From the NCBI RefSeq assembly GCF_016616235.1, contig NZ_CP067100.1:5577001-5641000 (forward strand): a stretch of DNA of 64,000 nt, written 5' to 3'. A program made the translations under genes and the position numbers. Within the stretch, counting starts at the first letter, position 1, and the number at the start of each line of letters is the position of its first letter. This document shows positions 40,847 through 49,489 of this stretch, one piece after another. The stretch is from Bradyrhizobium diazoefficiens (GTDB lineage Bacteria > Pseudomonadota > Alphaproteobacteria > Rhizobiales > Xanthobacteraceae). The notes under the pieces were generated by a model that worked only from the letters and a program-made list of their open reading frames with translations, was not told where the DNA came from and did no database searches.

Positions 40847-42091
40847 TTACTTCATCGGCCAGGTCGCTTCCGCGATCGCGGCCTGCGGCGGGAAGATGGT
40901 GACGAACTTGCCGCCGATATATTGCAGCAGCACCGGGTCGGCGTCGTTGTTCTGGCCCATCTCGTCGAACTTGACGCGCTTCCAGGGCATGATGGTCTGC
41001 TCGCCCGGGATGTCGGTGGCCGCCAGCGCGTCGCGTATCTTCTCGCCGTCGGCCGACTTGGCACGGTTGATGGCGTCGGCGAGGATGATCAGGCCCATGA
41101 ACTGGCGCGAGGTGAGGTCGTTGAAGTCCTTGCCCGAGCGCGCCTTGAACATCTCGTTGATCTTGCCGACCATCGGGCGCTTCTGCGCGAGATCGAGCGA
41201 GAAGGTGCCGCGCGAGATCACGCCTTCGAGCTTGTCGCCGACGGCGTCGTAGAGCGCCTTCTCGGAGAAGCCGGCGTCCTGCGCCACGATCGCATTCGGC
41301 TTGTAGCCGAGCTCGGCCATGGTCTTGACCAGGAGGATGCCGTCGGTGGTGTAGCTCGAGGGCATCAGCACGTCGGCATTGGCGGTCTTGAGCTGCTGCA
41401 CTTCGGCCGAGAGCGAGGGCGAGTTGGCGCGGTACTTGATGTCGGTGACGATCTTGTAGCCGCGCTCGCCGGCGATCTTGGCCTGGGCGTTGCCGGAGTC
41501 GGTACCGAAGATGGTGTCTTCGTGGAACAGCGACAGCGTCTCGATCTTGGTGCCCTTCTTCTTCATGGCATCGAAGAAGTCGAACATCGCGGCCGAGTAC
41601 ATCTCGTCATGCGGGGCGGCGCGGAAGTAATATTTGAGGCCGCGGCGGTGCAGGCTCGGCGAGGAATTGTCGGCGGAGACGAACGGGATCTGGTAGCGTT
41701 CGCAGATCTGGCTGACGGTGACCGCCACCGCGCTCTGATAGGTGCCGATGATGGCGGAGACCTTCTCCTGCGTGATCAGGCGCTCGGCCTCGGCACGGCC
41801 CTTCTGCGGATCGGCCTGGTGGTCGGCGAAGACGAGGCGGATCTTGGCGCCGCCGAGGCCCGGCAGGCCTTCGCCCTTGGCCAGCGGCAGGTCGAAATCG
41901 GTGTCCTTGTTGATGACCTCGAGCGCGGTCTCATAGGCTTTCTGCGCGTCGACGCCTTGCTGCGCGCTGCCGCCGGAGAACGGGTAGATCACGCCGATCA
42001 CGACTTCCGAGGTCTGGGCACGTGCAGCAAGCGGCACCAGTGCAGCAGTAGCGGTGGCACCCAGCAGCACGCCGCGGCGAGAGATCGTCAT
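40847..42091 (-). CDS. ABC transporter substrate-binding protein (Leu/Ile/Val type)
   Basis: Periplasmic binding protein of 414 aa, Peripla_BP_6/LivK-like. The N-terminus TISRRGVLLGATATAALVPL AARA has a twin-arginine-like motif (SRRGVLL) and an AxA cleavage site near residue 25. The mature protein begins QTSEVVIGVIYPFSGG, the usual first strand. Lobes include TAVTVSQICERYQIPFVSADNSSPS. The ATG at 42091 follows AGGGGACTTTG; the longer frame to 42118 is unnecessary. It is first of the Liv genes and lies 88 bp after the DUF1445 gene, possibly cotranscribed. The ligand is unknown; the neighbouring carbamoylase and hydroxyacid enzymes suggest something other than leucine. Confidence 0.92.
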   Translation of the reverse strand: MTISRRGVLLGATATAALVPLAARAQTSEVVIGVIYPFSGGSAQQGVDAQKAYETALEVINKDTDFDLPLAKGEGLPGLGGAKIRLVFADHQADPQKGRAEAERLITQEKVSAIIGTYQSAVAVTVSQICERYQIPFVSADNSSPSLHRRGLKYYFRAAPHDEMYSAAMFDFFDAMKKKGTKIETLSLFHEDTIFGTDSGNAQAKIAGERGYKIVTDIKYRANSPSLSAEVQQLKTANADVLMPSSYTTDGILLVKTMAELGYKPNAIVAQDAGFSEKALYDAVGDKLEGVISRGTFSLDLAQKRPMVGKINEMFKARSGKDFNDLTSRQFMGLIILADAINRAKSADGEKIRDALAATDIPGEQTIMPWKRVKFDEMGQNNDADPVLLQYIGGKFVTIFPPQAAIAEATWPMK

Positions 42092-42179
42092 GGCAAAGTC
42101 CCCTGTTACGAATTTCAATTGATCGAATGAAGCGATTGGCGGCTAGCGTAAAGCCCGAAGAAGCAGCAAACGCTGCCTC

Positions 42180-42995
42180 CTAAATCACGGCCATGTTTCT
42201 GTTCTTCAGATCCGTCACCAGCATCAGGCCGGGCGAATGCGTGATCGCGAACGGGAGCTTGGCGGCGTTGATCACCGATTGCGGCGTGACGCCGCAGGCC
42301 CAGAACACCGGGATCTCGTCATCGGCAACGGGCACGGGATCGCCATAGTCGGGCTTGGCGATGTCCTTGATGCCGATCAGATGCGGATGGCCGAGATGCA
42401 CGGGCGCACCGTGCACGGCGGGATAGCGCGAGGTGATCTGCACCGCGCGGATGGCATCGGCCGGCTTGAACGGGCGCATCGACACCACCATGGGACCGGC
42501 GAACGGGCCGGCCTCGCCGCAGGCGATGTTGGTGCGGTACATCGGCACGCGCACGTTCTGCTCGATGTGACGGATCGGCATGCCCTCGTCGAGCAGCGCC
42601 TCTTCGAACGAAAATGAGCAGCCGAGGACGAAGGTGACGAGATCGTCGCGCCAATACTTGGTCACATCGGTCGGCTCGTCGACGACTTCGCCGTCGCGCC
42701 AGACGCGGTAGCGCGGCACGTCGGTGCGGATGTCGAGGTCGGCGCCGAGCGAAGGGATGTGCGGACTGCCGACATCGGACATGCCGATGATCGGGCACGG
42801 CTTCGGATTGAGCTGACAGAAGCGGTGAAATGCACTGGCGTATTCCGCCGGCAGGATCGCCAGATTGCCCTGGACGAAGCCGGGGGCGACCCCCGCGGTA
42901 GAGCCGATCTGGCCGCCGCGATAGGCGAGCCGCGCCTGGCGGCTCGGAAGCATGTCGGGTGTTTCAGTTTGCTGCACTGCCAACAAAACAGTCAT
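42180..42995 (-). CDS. Putative hydro-lyase, DUF1445 family
   Basis: Soluble protein of 271 aa in the DUF1445 (YcsI-like) family; a eukaryotic relative has been described as D-glutamate cyclase, but bacterial functions are not settled. Conserved parts: [29 protein letters not shown] (about 21-49), [13 protein letters not shown] (about 62-74), [19 protein letters not shown] (about 125-143) and [12 protein letters not shown] (about 235-246). Start at 42995; a second ATG at 42953 is possible. It is divergent from the LysR gene, over a gap holding a strong palindrome, and lies upstream of the Liv operon on the same strand, so LysR may control both. Confidence 0.85.
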   Translation of the reverse strand: MTVLLAVQQTETPDMLPSRQARLAYRGGQIGSTAGVAPGFVQGNLAILPAEYASAFHRFCQLNPKPCPIIGMSDVGSPHIPSLGADLDIRTDVPRYRVWRDGEVVDEPTDVTKYWRDDLVTFVLGCSFSFEEALLDEGMPIRHIEQNVRVPMYRTNIACGEAGPFAGPMVVSMRPFKPADAIRAVQITSRYPAVHGAPVHLGHPHLIGIKDIAKPDYGDPVPVADDEIPVFWACGVTPQSVINAAKLPFAITHSPGLMLVTDLKNRNMAVI

Positions 42996-43075
42996 GTGGT
43001 TGACCTGCCTATGAACTCGACAATCCTAGCCAACATCAAGCATACTATAAAGTCTAATCGTCCTTTCTAATCGCT

Positions 43076-43098
43076 ATCGATAAAATTGTTTTATCGAT
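43076..43098. promoter_or_regulatory. Perfect inverted repeat, probable LysR operator
   Basis: Arms ATCGATAAAA and TTTTATCGAT, perfect over 10 bp, separated by TTG. It lies 17 bp upstream of the lysR-type ATG (43115) and about 80 bp from the divergent DUF1445 start. It contains a T-N11-A arrangement, as expected for LysR-type binding sites. Strongly A/T-rich compared with the surroundings. Confidence 0.65.
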
Positions 43099-43114
43099 CA
43101 GGAGAATCCCTCCG

Positions 43115-44032
43115 ATGCTGGACTTCAGATCGATCGAAACCTTCCTCTGGGTTGTGAAGCTCGGCAGCTTCCGTGGCGCCGCCGCTCGGCTCAATACGAC
43201 CCAGCCGGCGATCTCTCAGCGCATCGCCCTGCTCGAACGCGAAATGGGCATCAAGCTCCTGAACCGCGATCATCGCGTGGCGTCTCCCACCCCGAGCGGC
43301 CGGCAGATGATGGTCTATGCCGAGAAGCTGATCGGCCTGCGCGCTGCGATGATAGCCGAGATCGGCGATCGTTCTGCGATGCGCGGCGTGATGCGGCTCG
43401 GCGTCGCCGAGACCATCGTGCACACCTGGCTGCCGCGCCTCGTGAAGAGCATGAACGAGGTCTATCCGAACCTGTCGCTGGAGATCGAGGTCGACATCAC
43501 GCCGAACCTCGCCGCGCGCCTGCTCGCACAGGAGATCGAGCTTGCCTTCGTGGTCGGGCCGCTGTCAGCCTCGGGCGTGCACAATCGCGTGCTCGCCGAT
43601 TACCCGATCGGCTTTCTCGCAAGCCCGTCACTCGGGCTCGGCGATGGCCCGGTGACACCCGCCGATCTCGCGCGGTTTCCGATCATCACCTTTCCGCGCA
43701 AGACCAGACCCTATGAGGTCGTGCGCGAGGTGTTCGACCGGCCCGACTTGCCGCCGATCCGCCTCCACGCCTCTGCCTCGCTCGCCACCGTGATCCACAT
43801 GGCGGTGGAAGGCCTCGGCGTCGCCGTGATTCCCGACGCCATCGTCGAGAACGAACTCGCCGACGGTCGGCTGCAGTTGCTCGACACCGATCTGGAGATC
43901 GCGCCGCTGACGTTTACGGCAAGCTGGCTCGCCTCGCCCGACGTTGTCGCCGTGCAGCGCGTCGCCGAGCTTGCATGTCAGATTGCGCAGAGCAGCCTCG
44001 CGGTTGACGCGCCCGCGCTGGCGCGTCATTGA
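43115..44032 (+). CDS. LysR-family transcriptional regulator
   Basis: 305-aa regulator. The N-terminal winged helix (residues 1-60) has FLWVVKLGSFRGAAARLNTT QPAISQRIALLE, typical LysR HTH; a linker helix and the two-lobed effector-binding domain (about 90-295) follow. RBS GGAG at 43101-43104. It is divergent from the DUF1445/Liv genes and upstream of the M20 hydrolase, hydroxyacid dehydrogenase and LDH2-type genes in the same direction, so it probably regulates this catabolic locus in response to the transported compound. A perfect palindrome immediately upstream suggests autoregulation. Confidence 0.92.
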   Translation: MLDFRSIETFLWVVKLGSFRGAAARLNTTQPAISQRIALLEREMGIKLLNRDHRVASPTPSGRQMMVYAEKLIGLRAAMIAEIGDRSAMRGVMRLGVAETIVHTWLPRLVKSMNEVYPNLSLEIEVDITPNLAARLLAQEIELAFVVGPLSASGVHNRVLADYPIGFLASPSLGLGDGPVTPADLARFPIITFPRKTRPYEVVREVFDRPDLPPIRLHASASLATVIHMAVEGLGVAVIPDAIVENELADGRLQLLDTDLEIAPLTFTASWLASPDVVAVQRVAELACQIAQSSLAVDAPALARH

Positions 44033-44065
44033 AAAAGGCGCCGGACAAAAAGAGAGAACGACCGC

Positions 44066-45316
44066 ATGAGCCGAGCCGCCACCAATCTGCAAATCGATTC
44101 CGCCCGCCTCTGGGGCTCGATCCACGAGACCGCGCAATTCGGCGCGACGGCCAAGGGCGGCGTGCGGCGGCTGACGCTGAGCAAAGAAGACAAGCAGGTG
44201 CGCGACTGGTTCCGCAAGGCGTGCGAAGATGCCGGGCTCGAAGTGCATGTCGATGCGCTCGGCTCGCAGTTCGGTCTGCGCAAGGGGCGCGACATGTCGA
44301 AGCTGCCCGTCGGCATCGGCTCGCATCTCGACACCCAGCCGACCGGCGGCAAGTATGATGGCATCCTGGGGACGCTCGGCGCATTGGAAGTGATCCGCAC
44401 GCTGAACGATGCCGGCATCGAGACCGAGGCGCCGATCTGCGTCGTCAACTGGACCAACGAGGAAGGCTCCCGCTTCGCGCCGGCGATGATGGCGTCGGCT
44501 GCTTACGTCGGCGATTTCACCACCGATGACATTCTATCGCGCAAGGATATCGATGGCAGCACCGTCGGCCAGGCGCTCGACAGCATCGGCTATCGCGGCG
44601 ACAACCCGGTCGGCTTTCAGAAGCTCGGCTGCTTCATCGAGTTGCACATCGAGCAAGGCCCGATTTTGGAAGCCGAAGGCAAGACTATCGGCGTAGTCGA
44701 TTCCGGCCAGGGCGTACTCTGGTACGACGGCAAGATCTCCGGCTTCGAGAGCCACGCGGGTTCGACGCCGATGCCGCTGCGGCGCGATGCGCTGGCGACG
44801 CTCTCGGAGATCGTGCTGGCGATGGAGACCATCGCGAAGAAGCATGGGCCGAACGCGGTCGGCACCATCGGTGAGGCCGTGATCGCAAATCCCTCACGCA
44901 ACGTCATCCCCGGCGAGATCGCCTTCACCATGGACTGCCGCAGCGCCGATGGCGCGATCATGGATGCGCTCGACCGCGATCTGCGCGCGGCGATTGCCGA
45001 AATCGCCGCGCGCCGCAAGGTCGAGGTCAAGATCGACCTGGTCTGGCGCAAGCCGCCGACGCATTTCGATCCCAAGCTGGTCGCAGCCGTCGAGAATGCG
45101 GCCAAGACGCTCGGCTATTCCTCCCGCCGCATCACCTCCGGCGCCGGTCACGATGCCTGCAACCTCAACACCGTCATGCCGGCGGCCATGGTGTTCGTGC
45201 CGTGCAAGGACGGCATCAGCCATAACGAGCTGGAGGATGCCACGCAGCCCGATTGCGCCGCCGGCACCAACGTGCTCATGCATACCGTGCTGGCGATCGC
45301 CGGCGTCGCGTCCTGA
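44066..45316 (+). CDS. Zn-dependent M20 hydrolase (N-carbamoyl-amino-acid hydrolase/allantoate amidohydrolase type)
   Basis: Amidohydrolase of 416 aa that removes a carbamoyl or ureido group from an amino-acid-like substrate. Metal ligands lie in GIGSHLDTQPTGGKYDGILG (about 89-108, His and Asp), TNEEGSRFAP (about 131-140, Glu) and FIELHIEQGPILE (about 191-203, His). A dimerisation domain (about 215-330) and a C-terminal GAGHDACNLNTVMPAAMVFV (His) follow. Whether it takes N-carbamoyl amino acids, allantoate or beta-ureidopropionate is not clear. 33 bp after the LysR gene, 12 bp before the dehydrogenase gene; probably one operon. Confidence 0.9.
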   Translation: MSRAATNLQIDSARLWGSIHETAQFGATAKGGVRRLTLSKEDKQVRDWFRKACEDAGLEVHVDALGSQFGLRKGRDMSKLPVGIGSHLDTQPTGGKYDGILGTLGALEVIRTLNDAGIETEAPICVVNWTNEEGSRFAPAMMASAAYVGDFTTDDILSRKDIDGSTVGQALDSIGYRGDNPVGFQKLGCFIELHIEQGPILEAEGKTIGVVDSGQGVLWYDGKISGFESHAGSTPMPLRRDALATLSEIVLAMETIAKKHGPNAVGTIGEAVIANPSRNVIPGEIAFTMDCRSADGAIMDALDRDLRAAIAEIAARRKVEVKIDLVWRKPPTHFDPKLVAAVENAAKTLGYSSRRITSGAGHDACNLNTVMPAAMVFVPCKDGISHNELEDATQPDCAAGTNVLMHTVLAIAGVAS

Positions 45317-45328
45317 CCGGAGAGAGCC

Positions 45329-46240
45329 ATGCGCGGAGTTTTCGTCGACGCCAGCGAAGCCCTCGCCGTGATCATGGAGCGGCTGGAGCAGCTTGACGAT
45401 CCCAAGGTGCGGATCAACCGGGACCCGGACATCAAGCCCGAGCAATATCCTGAAGTCCTCGACGGCGCCGAGATCGCCATCGTCGATCACACCGCATTGC
45501 CGACCGAAATCGCGAAGAGGTGCACAGGGCTGAAACACGTCGTGTTCCTCGGCACCGGCGCGCGCAGCTACATGAACCCGGAGGAGCTCGCCGAGCTCGG
45601 CATCGCCGTGCATCTGATCAAGGGCTATGGCGACACGGCTGTCGCAGAGTCCGCGATCGCCCTGATGTGGGCCTCGGCCCGTGTTATCGCGATGATGGAC
45701 CGCGAGATGCGCGCCGGCAACTGGCTGCGCGAGGACGGCATGCAGCTGACCGGCAAGACGCTCGGCCTGGTCGGCTTCGGCGGCATCGCAGCTGAAGTCG
45801 CACGCATTGCCACCGGCAGCGGCATGAAGGTGATCGCCTGGAACCGTTCGCCGAAGAAGCATCCGGGCGTCGAGTTCACGGATCTCGATACGTTGCTGGC
45901 GCGGAGCGATGTCGTGTCGCTGCATCTGCTGCTCAACGACGAGACGCGCGGCATGATCACGCGAGAGAGGATCGCGAAAATGAAACCGGGCGTCATCCTC
46001 ATCAACACCGCGCGCGGCGCGATCGTGGACGAAGCCGCGATGATCGACGCGCTGAAGTCGGGCCACATTCGTCACGCCGGCCTCGACGTCTTCAACATCG
46101 AGCCGCTGCCGGCGGACCATCCGCTGACGAAGATTCCGAACGTGACGCTGTCGGCGCATTCGGCGTTCCGGACGCCGGAGGCGAGCGAGAACCTGATTGA
46201 AGCGGCGTGGGTCCATTGCCGCCGGATCGTGAAAGGATAA
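45329..46240 (+). CDS. D-2-hydroxyacid dehydrogenase (SerA-like)
   Basis: NAD-dependent dehydrogenase of 303 aa. Rossmann motif GKTLGLVGFGGIAAEVARIA (about 139-158), catalytic Arg in ILINTARGAIVDEAAM (about 226-241), Glu in HAGLDVFNIEPLPADHPL and His in LSAHSAFRTPEA (about 275-286). It reduces a 2-oxoacid or oxidises a D-2-hydroxyacid. ATG at 45329 with CCGGAGAGAGCC upstream. The gene sits between the M20 hydrolase and the LDH2-type dehydrogenase with short gaps (12 bp each side), consistent with sequential steps on one carbon skeleton. Substrate unknown. Confidence 0.9.
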   Translation: MRGVFVDASEALAVIMERLEQLDDPKVRINRDPDIKPEQYPEVLDGAEIAIVDHTALPTEIAKRCTGLKHVVFLGTGARSYMNPEELAELGIAVHLIKGYGDTAVAESAIALMWASARVIAMMDREMRAGNWLREDGMQLTGKTLGLVGFGGIAAEVARIATGSGMKVIAWNRSPKKHPGVEFTDLDTLLARSDVVSLHLLLNDETRGMITRERIAKMKPGVILINTARGAIVDEAAMIDALKSGHIRHAGLDVFNIEPLPADHPLTKIPNVTLSAHSAFRTPEASENLIEAAWVHCRRIVKG

Positions 46241-46251
46241 GAGCAACAACA

Positions 46252-47325
46252 ATGGCCGACTATCGCACCATCAAGGCAGAGCCGCTCACCAACGCCATCC
46301 GCGCTATCGTCAAGGCCGGCGGCTCCTCGGACCGCGAAGCCGAGCTTGTGTCCACTAATCTCGTCGAGGCCAATCTCAGGGGACATGACTCCCATGGCGT
46401 CGGCATGATCCCGCGCTACGTCCAGAGCGTCACCAATGGCGGCCTCGCTCTGAACCAGCACGTCAAGATCGTGCGCGACACCGGTCCGCTTCTCACCCTC
46501 GACGGCCTCACCGGCTACGGCCAGGTGATCGGCCATGAAGCGATGGAGCTGGCGGCCGAGCGCGCCAAGCGCAACGGCGTCTGCCTCGTCGGCCTCTCCA
46601 ACTCGCACCATATCGGCCGCATCGGCCACTGGGCCGAGCAGTGCATCGACCACGGGCTGGTCTCGATCCACTTCGTCAACGTGATCTCGCGCCCGATCGT
46701 GGCGCCCTGGGGCGGCAGCGATGCGCGCCACGGCACCAACCCGTTCTGTGTCGGTATTCCCCGCAGGGCCAAGGACCCGATCGTGCTCGATTTCGCCACC
46801 AGCAGGATCGCGCAAGGCAAGACCCGCGTCGCCCACAACAAGGGCGTCGAACTCGAGCCCGGCACCATCATCGACAATGAAGGCAAGCCGACGGTCAATC
46901 CGCGCTACACCGTGATCCCGCCGTATGGCGCGATCCTGCCGTTCGGCGAACACAAGGGTTCGGGGCTCGCGCTGGTGTGCGAAATCCTCGGCGGCGCGCT
47001 CTCCGGCGGGCAGGTGGTCAAGGGTCCGTCCGACGGCAAGTACAACGTCCTCAACGGCATGCTCTCGATCATCATCGACCCGGACAAGCTCGGCACCGGC
47101 GAAAACCTCGCGCGCGAGGTCGAGGATTTCGTCGCCTGGCACACCGGCTCGCCGCCGGCTCCCGGCGTCGACAAGGTCAGGATCGCCGGCGAGCCCGAGC
47201 GTGAGACCAAGAAGACGCGGCTCGCCGAAGGCATTCCGGTCGATCCGACCACCTGGCAGGAGATTCTTGAGGCCGGAAAGAAGTTCGGGCTGGATCACGC
47301 GGCGATCGAGAAGATCGCAGGGTAG
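46252..47325 (+). CDS. Malate/L-lactate/ureidoglycolate dehydrogenase family (LDH2)
   Basis: NAD(P)-dependent oxidoreductase of 357 aa in the LDH2/MDHG2 family, whose members include ureidoglycolate dehydrogenase AllD, sulfolactate dehydrogenase and malate dehydrogenase YbiC-like enzymes. GHDSHGVGMIPRYV (about 44-57), SNSHHIGRIGHWAE with the catalytic His (about 119-132) and GTNPFCVGIPR (about 158-168) are diagnostic. ATG at 46252 (MADYRTIKAEPL) rather than the longer frame to 46207. An AllD-like role would fit next to an allantoate-amidohydrolase-type enzyme, but no allantoinase or ureidoglycolate lyase is present, so this is not firm. Confidence 0.88.
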   Translation: MADYRTIKAEPLTNAIRAIVKAGGSSDREAELVSTNLVEANLRGHDSHGVGMIPRYVQSVTNGGLALNQHVKIVRDTGPLLTLDGLTGYGQVIGHEAMELAAERAKRNGVCLVGLSNSHHIGRIGHWAEQCIDHGLVSIHFVNVISRPIVAPWGGSDARHGTNPFCVGIPRRAKDPIVLDFATSRIAQGKTRVAHNKGVELEPGTIIDNEGKPTVNPRYTVIPPYGAILPFGEHKGSGLALVCEILGGALSGGQVVKGPSDGKYNVLNGMLSIIIDPDKLGTGENLAREVEDFVAWHTGSPPAPGVDKVRIAGEPERETKKTRLAEGIPVDPTTWQEILEAGKKFGLDHAAIEKIAG

Positions 47326-47336
47326 GTAATCACAAC

Positions 47337-47420
47337 CGCTGTCGTCCCGGACCAGCGCAGCTCCGGACAACGCGGAGCGTTGTCTAGAGCGGAGCGCCGA
47401 TCCGGAACGCGATGGCGGAG
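47337..47420. repeat. Degenerate intergenic repeat, family 4
   Basis: CCGCTGTCGTCCCGGACCAG ... GCGGAGCGTTGTCTAGAGCG ... GATCCGGAACGCGATGGCGG, a partial relative of 6949-7090 and 50914-51060. It fills the gap between two convergent genes. Confidence 0.5.
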
Positions 47421-47441
47421 CCTAGCTCTCGCGAGTCCCCG

Positions 47442-48515
47442 CTAATCCACCATCTCGGCAACCGCCTTACCGCAGGCGGTGGTGTCGGCATTGCCGCCGA
47501 GGTCCTTCGTCCGCAGCGTGCGCTCGGCCAGCGTGCGTTCGATCGCCTCGACGATCGACTTGCCGGCGACCTTCTCGCCGAGATGCTCGAGCATCATCGC
47601 GCCCGACCAGATCATGCCGATCGGATTGGCGATGCCCTGCCCCGCGATATCGGGCGCCGAGCCATGCACCGGCTCGAACACCGAGGGGAAATCGCCCTCG
47701 GGATTGATGTTGCCTGACGGCGCGATGCCGATGGTGCCGGTGCAGGCGGGGCCGAGGTCCGACAGGATGTCACCGAACAAATTGGAGCCGACCACCACGT
47801 CGAACCAGTCCGGATGCAGCACGAAGTTCGCGGTGAGAATGTCGATGTGGTACTTGTCCCACTTCACGCCCGGGAACTTCTTCGCCATCGCCTCCACGCG
47901 CTCGTCCCAATAGGGCATGGTGATGGAGATGCCGTTCGACTTGGTGGCCGAGGTCAGGTGCTTCTTTGGCCGCGACTGCGCGAGCTCGAAGGCGAACTTC
48001 AGGATGCGGTCGACGCCGATGCGGGTCATCACCGTCTGCTGCGTGACGAATTCACGGTCGGTGTCCGGGAACATGCGGCCGCCGACGGAGGAATATTCGC
48101 CTTCGGTGTTCTCGCGCACCACCCAGAAATCGATGTCGCCGGGCTTGCGGTTCGCCAGCGGCGACGGCACGCCGGGCATCAGCCGCACCGGACGCAAATT
48201 CACATACTGGTCGAATTCGCGGCGAAACTTGATCAGCGAGCCCCACAGCGAGACGTGATCCGGGATCTTGGCCGGCCAGCCGACCGCGCCGAAATAGATC
48301 GCATCGTGCTTGCCGATCTTCTCTTTCCAGTCATCCGGCATCATCTGGCCGTGCTTCTCGTAATAGTCGTAAGACGAGAAGTCGAAATGGTCGAAATGCA
48401 GGGACACGCCGTGCTTCTTGGCCGCGGCCTCCAAAACGCGCAGGCCCTCGGGCATCACTTCCTTGCCGATGCCGTCGCCGGGAATGACTGCGATCCGGTA
48501 TTGTTTCTTGCTCAT
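47442..48515 (-). CDS. ttuC: Tartrate dehydrogenase/decarboxylase (TtuC-like)
   Basis: Isocitrate/isopropylmalate-dehydrogenase-fold enzyme of 357 aa. IAVIPGDGIGKEVMPEGLRV (about 7-26), NLRPVRLMPGVPSPL (about 103-117), VRENTEGEYSSVGGR (about 134-148), ITMPYWDERVE and VGSNLFGDILSDL with the metal Asp (about 240) fit tartrate dehydrogenase, which acts on tartrate and D-malate; 3-isopropylmalate dehydrogenase is less likely given the isolated context. ATG at 48515 (MSKKQYRIAVIPG); a much longer open frame to 49340 is a shadow of the divergent SDR gene. Divergent promoter region with conserved palindromes upstream. Confidence 0.9.
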   Translation of the reverse strand: MSKKQYRIAVIPGDGIGKEVMPEGLRVLEAAAKKHGVSLHFDHFDFSSYDYYEKHGQMMPDDWKEKIGKHDAIYFGAVGWPAKIPDHVSLWGSLIKFRREFDQYVNLRPVRLMPGVPSPLANRKPGDIDFWVVRENTEGEYSSVGGRMFPDTDREFVTQQTVMTRIGVDRILKFAFELAQSRPKKHLTSATKSNGISITMPYWDERVEAMAKKFPGVKWDKYHIDILTANFVLHPDWFDVVVGSNLFGDILSDLGPACTGTIGIAPSGNINPEGDFPSVFEPVHGSAPDIAGQGIANPIGMIWSGAMMLEHLGEKVAGKSIVEAIERTLAERTLRTKDLGGNADTTACGKAVAEMVD

Positions 48516-48559
48516 CGAGAACGTCCTTGGTTGGTCCGGCAGCCGCCGCCTTTTTGACC

Positions 48560-48608
48560 GCACTGCAATGGACCAAACGAGGCGGCAGTGCAACGCTGCA
48601 CTGCAATG
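48560..48608. promoter_or_regulatory. Operator cluster between ttuC and SDR
   Basis: A perfect palindrome GCAGTGCA-ACGC-TGCACTGC (48585-48604) is combined with a direct repeat GCACTGCAATG at 48560-48570 and 48598-48608. It lies midway in the 156-bp divergent gap, 45-90 bp upstream of ttuC and about 64-112 bp upstream of the SDR start. Three copies of one half-site suggest cooperative binding by a dimeric regulator. Confidence 0.6.
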
Positions 48609-48671
48609 TTGACCATGGCGCGACCAAGCGCCTACTGATTTCATCCAGTTTCTATCCCGCGAGTATCTCTC

Positions 48672-49448
48672 ATGGATCTGCATCTGCGTGGCAAGCGCGT
48701 CCTGATCACGGGCGCGTCCAAGGGCATTGGCGCCGCCGCTGCCGAGGCCTTCGCTGAAGAAGGCGCGCATCTGTTGCTCGCTGCCCGCAGCGGCGACCAG
48801 CTCAAGGCGCTGGCGGACCGCCTGCGCTCCGCGTATCAGATCGATGCTGCGACGAGCATCGTGGATTTGCGCAAGGCTGAAGACGTCGCGCGGCTCGCCA
48901 GGGAGGCCGCCGACATCGACGTGCTCGTCAACAATGCCGGCGATATCCCCGGCGGCTCGATCGACAAGATCGACGAGGCGACCTGGCGCCACGCCTGGGA
49001 ATTGAAAGTGTTCGGCTACATCAACCTCACGCGGCAGATTTACGCGCAGATGAAGGCCAGGGGCGGCGGCGTCATCGTCAACGATATCGGCGCGGCCGGG
49101 GAGAAATTCGACGCCAATTACATCTGCGGCAGTGCCGGCAATGCCGCGCTGATGGCCTTCACCCGCGCGCTCGGAGGAAAAAGCCTCGCCGACAACATCC
49201 GCGTCGTCGGTATCAATCCCGGCCCTGTTGGTACCGACCGTCACGTCACGCTGCTGAAGACGCGGGCAAAACATCAGTTCGGCGACGAGAACCGCTACAA
49301 GGAATTCCAGAAAGGCCTGCCGCTCGGCCGGCCCGCGCATGCGCGCGAGATCGGCGACCTCATGGCATTCCTTGCGTCGGATCGCGCCGGCTATACGTCC
49401 GGCGTGATCTACACGGTGGATGGCGGCATCAGCGCTGGGTGGGGTTAG
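48672..49448 (+). CDS. Atypical SDR family protein lacking YxxxK
   Basis: Rossmann-fold SDR of 258 aa. Cofactor motif GASKGIG at 14-20 and NNAG at 87-90 are normal, and PGPVGTDR follows at about 180. The catalytic motif is not: aligning NAALMAFTRAL (157-167) with the usual KAALxAFTxAL puts Asn157 in the Lys position and Gly153 in the Tyr position; the nearest Tyr is Y150. The usual catalytic Ser is also missing (NDIGAAG at 137-143). It probably binds NAD(P) but may not be a standard dehydrogenase. ATG at 48672 after GAGTATCTCTC; the amidase gene follows 41 bp downstream. Confidence 0.85.
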   Translation: MDLHLRGKRVLITGASKGIGAAAAEAFAEEGAHLLLAARSGDQLKALADRLRSAYQIDAATSIVDLRKAEDVARLAREAADIDVLVNNAGDIPGGSIDKIDEATWRHAWELKVFGYINLTRQIYAQMKARGGGVIVNDIGAAGEKFDANYICGSAGNAALMAFTRALGGKSLADNIRVVGINPGPVGTDRHVTLLKTRAKHQFGDENRYKEFQKGLPLGRPAHAREIGDLMAFLASDRAGYTSGVIYTVDGGISAGWG

Positions 49449-49489
49449 GTTCGTTATTGCAAAGCAACAGTGAGCTAGGAGTGAAATAA

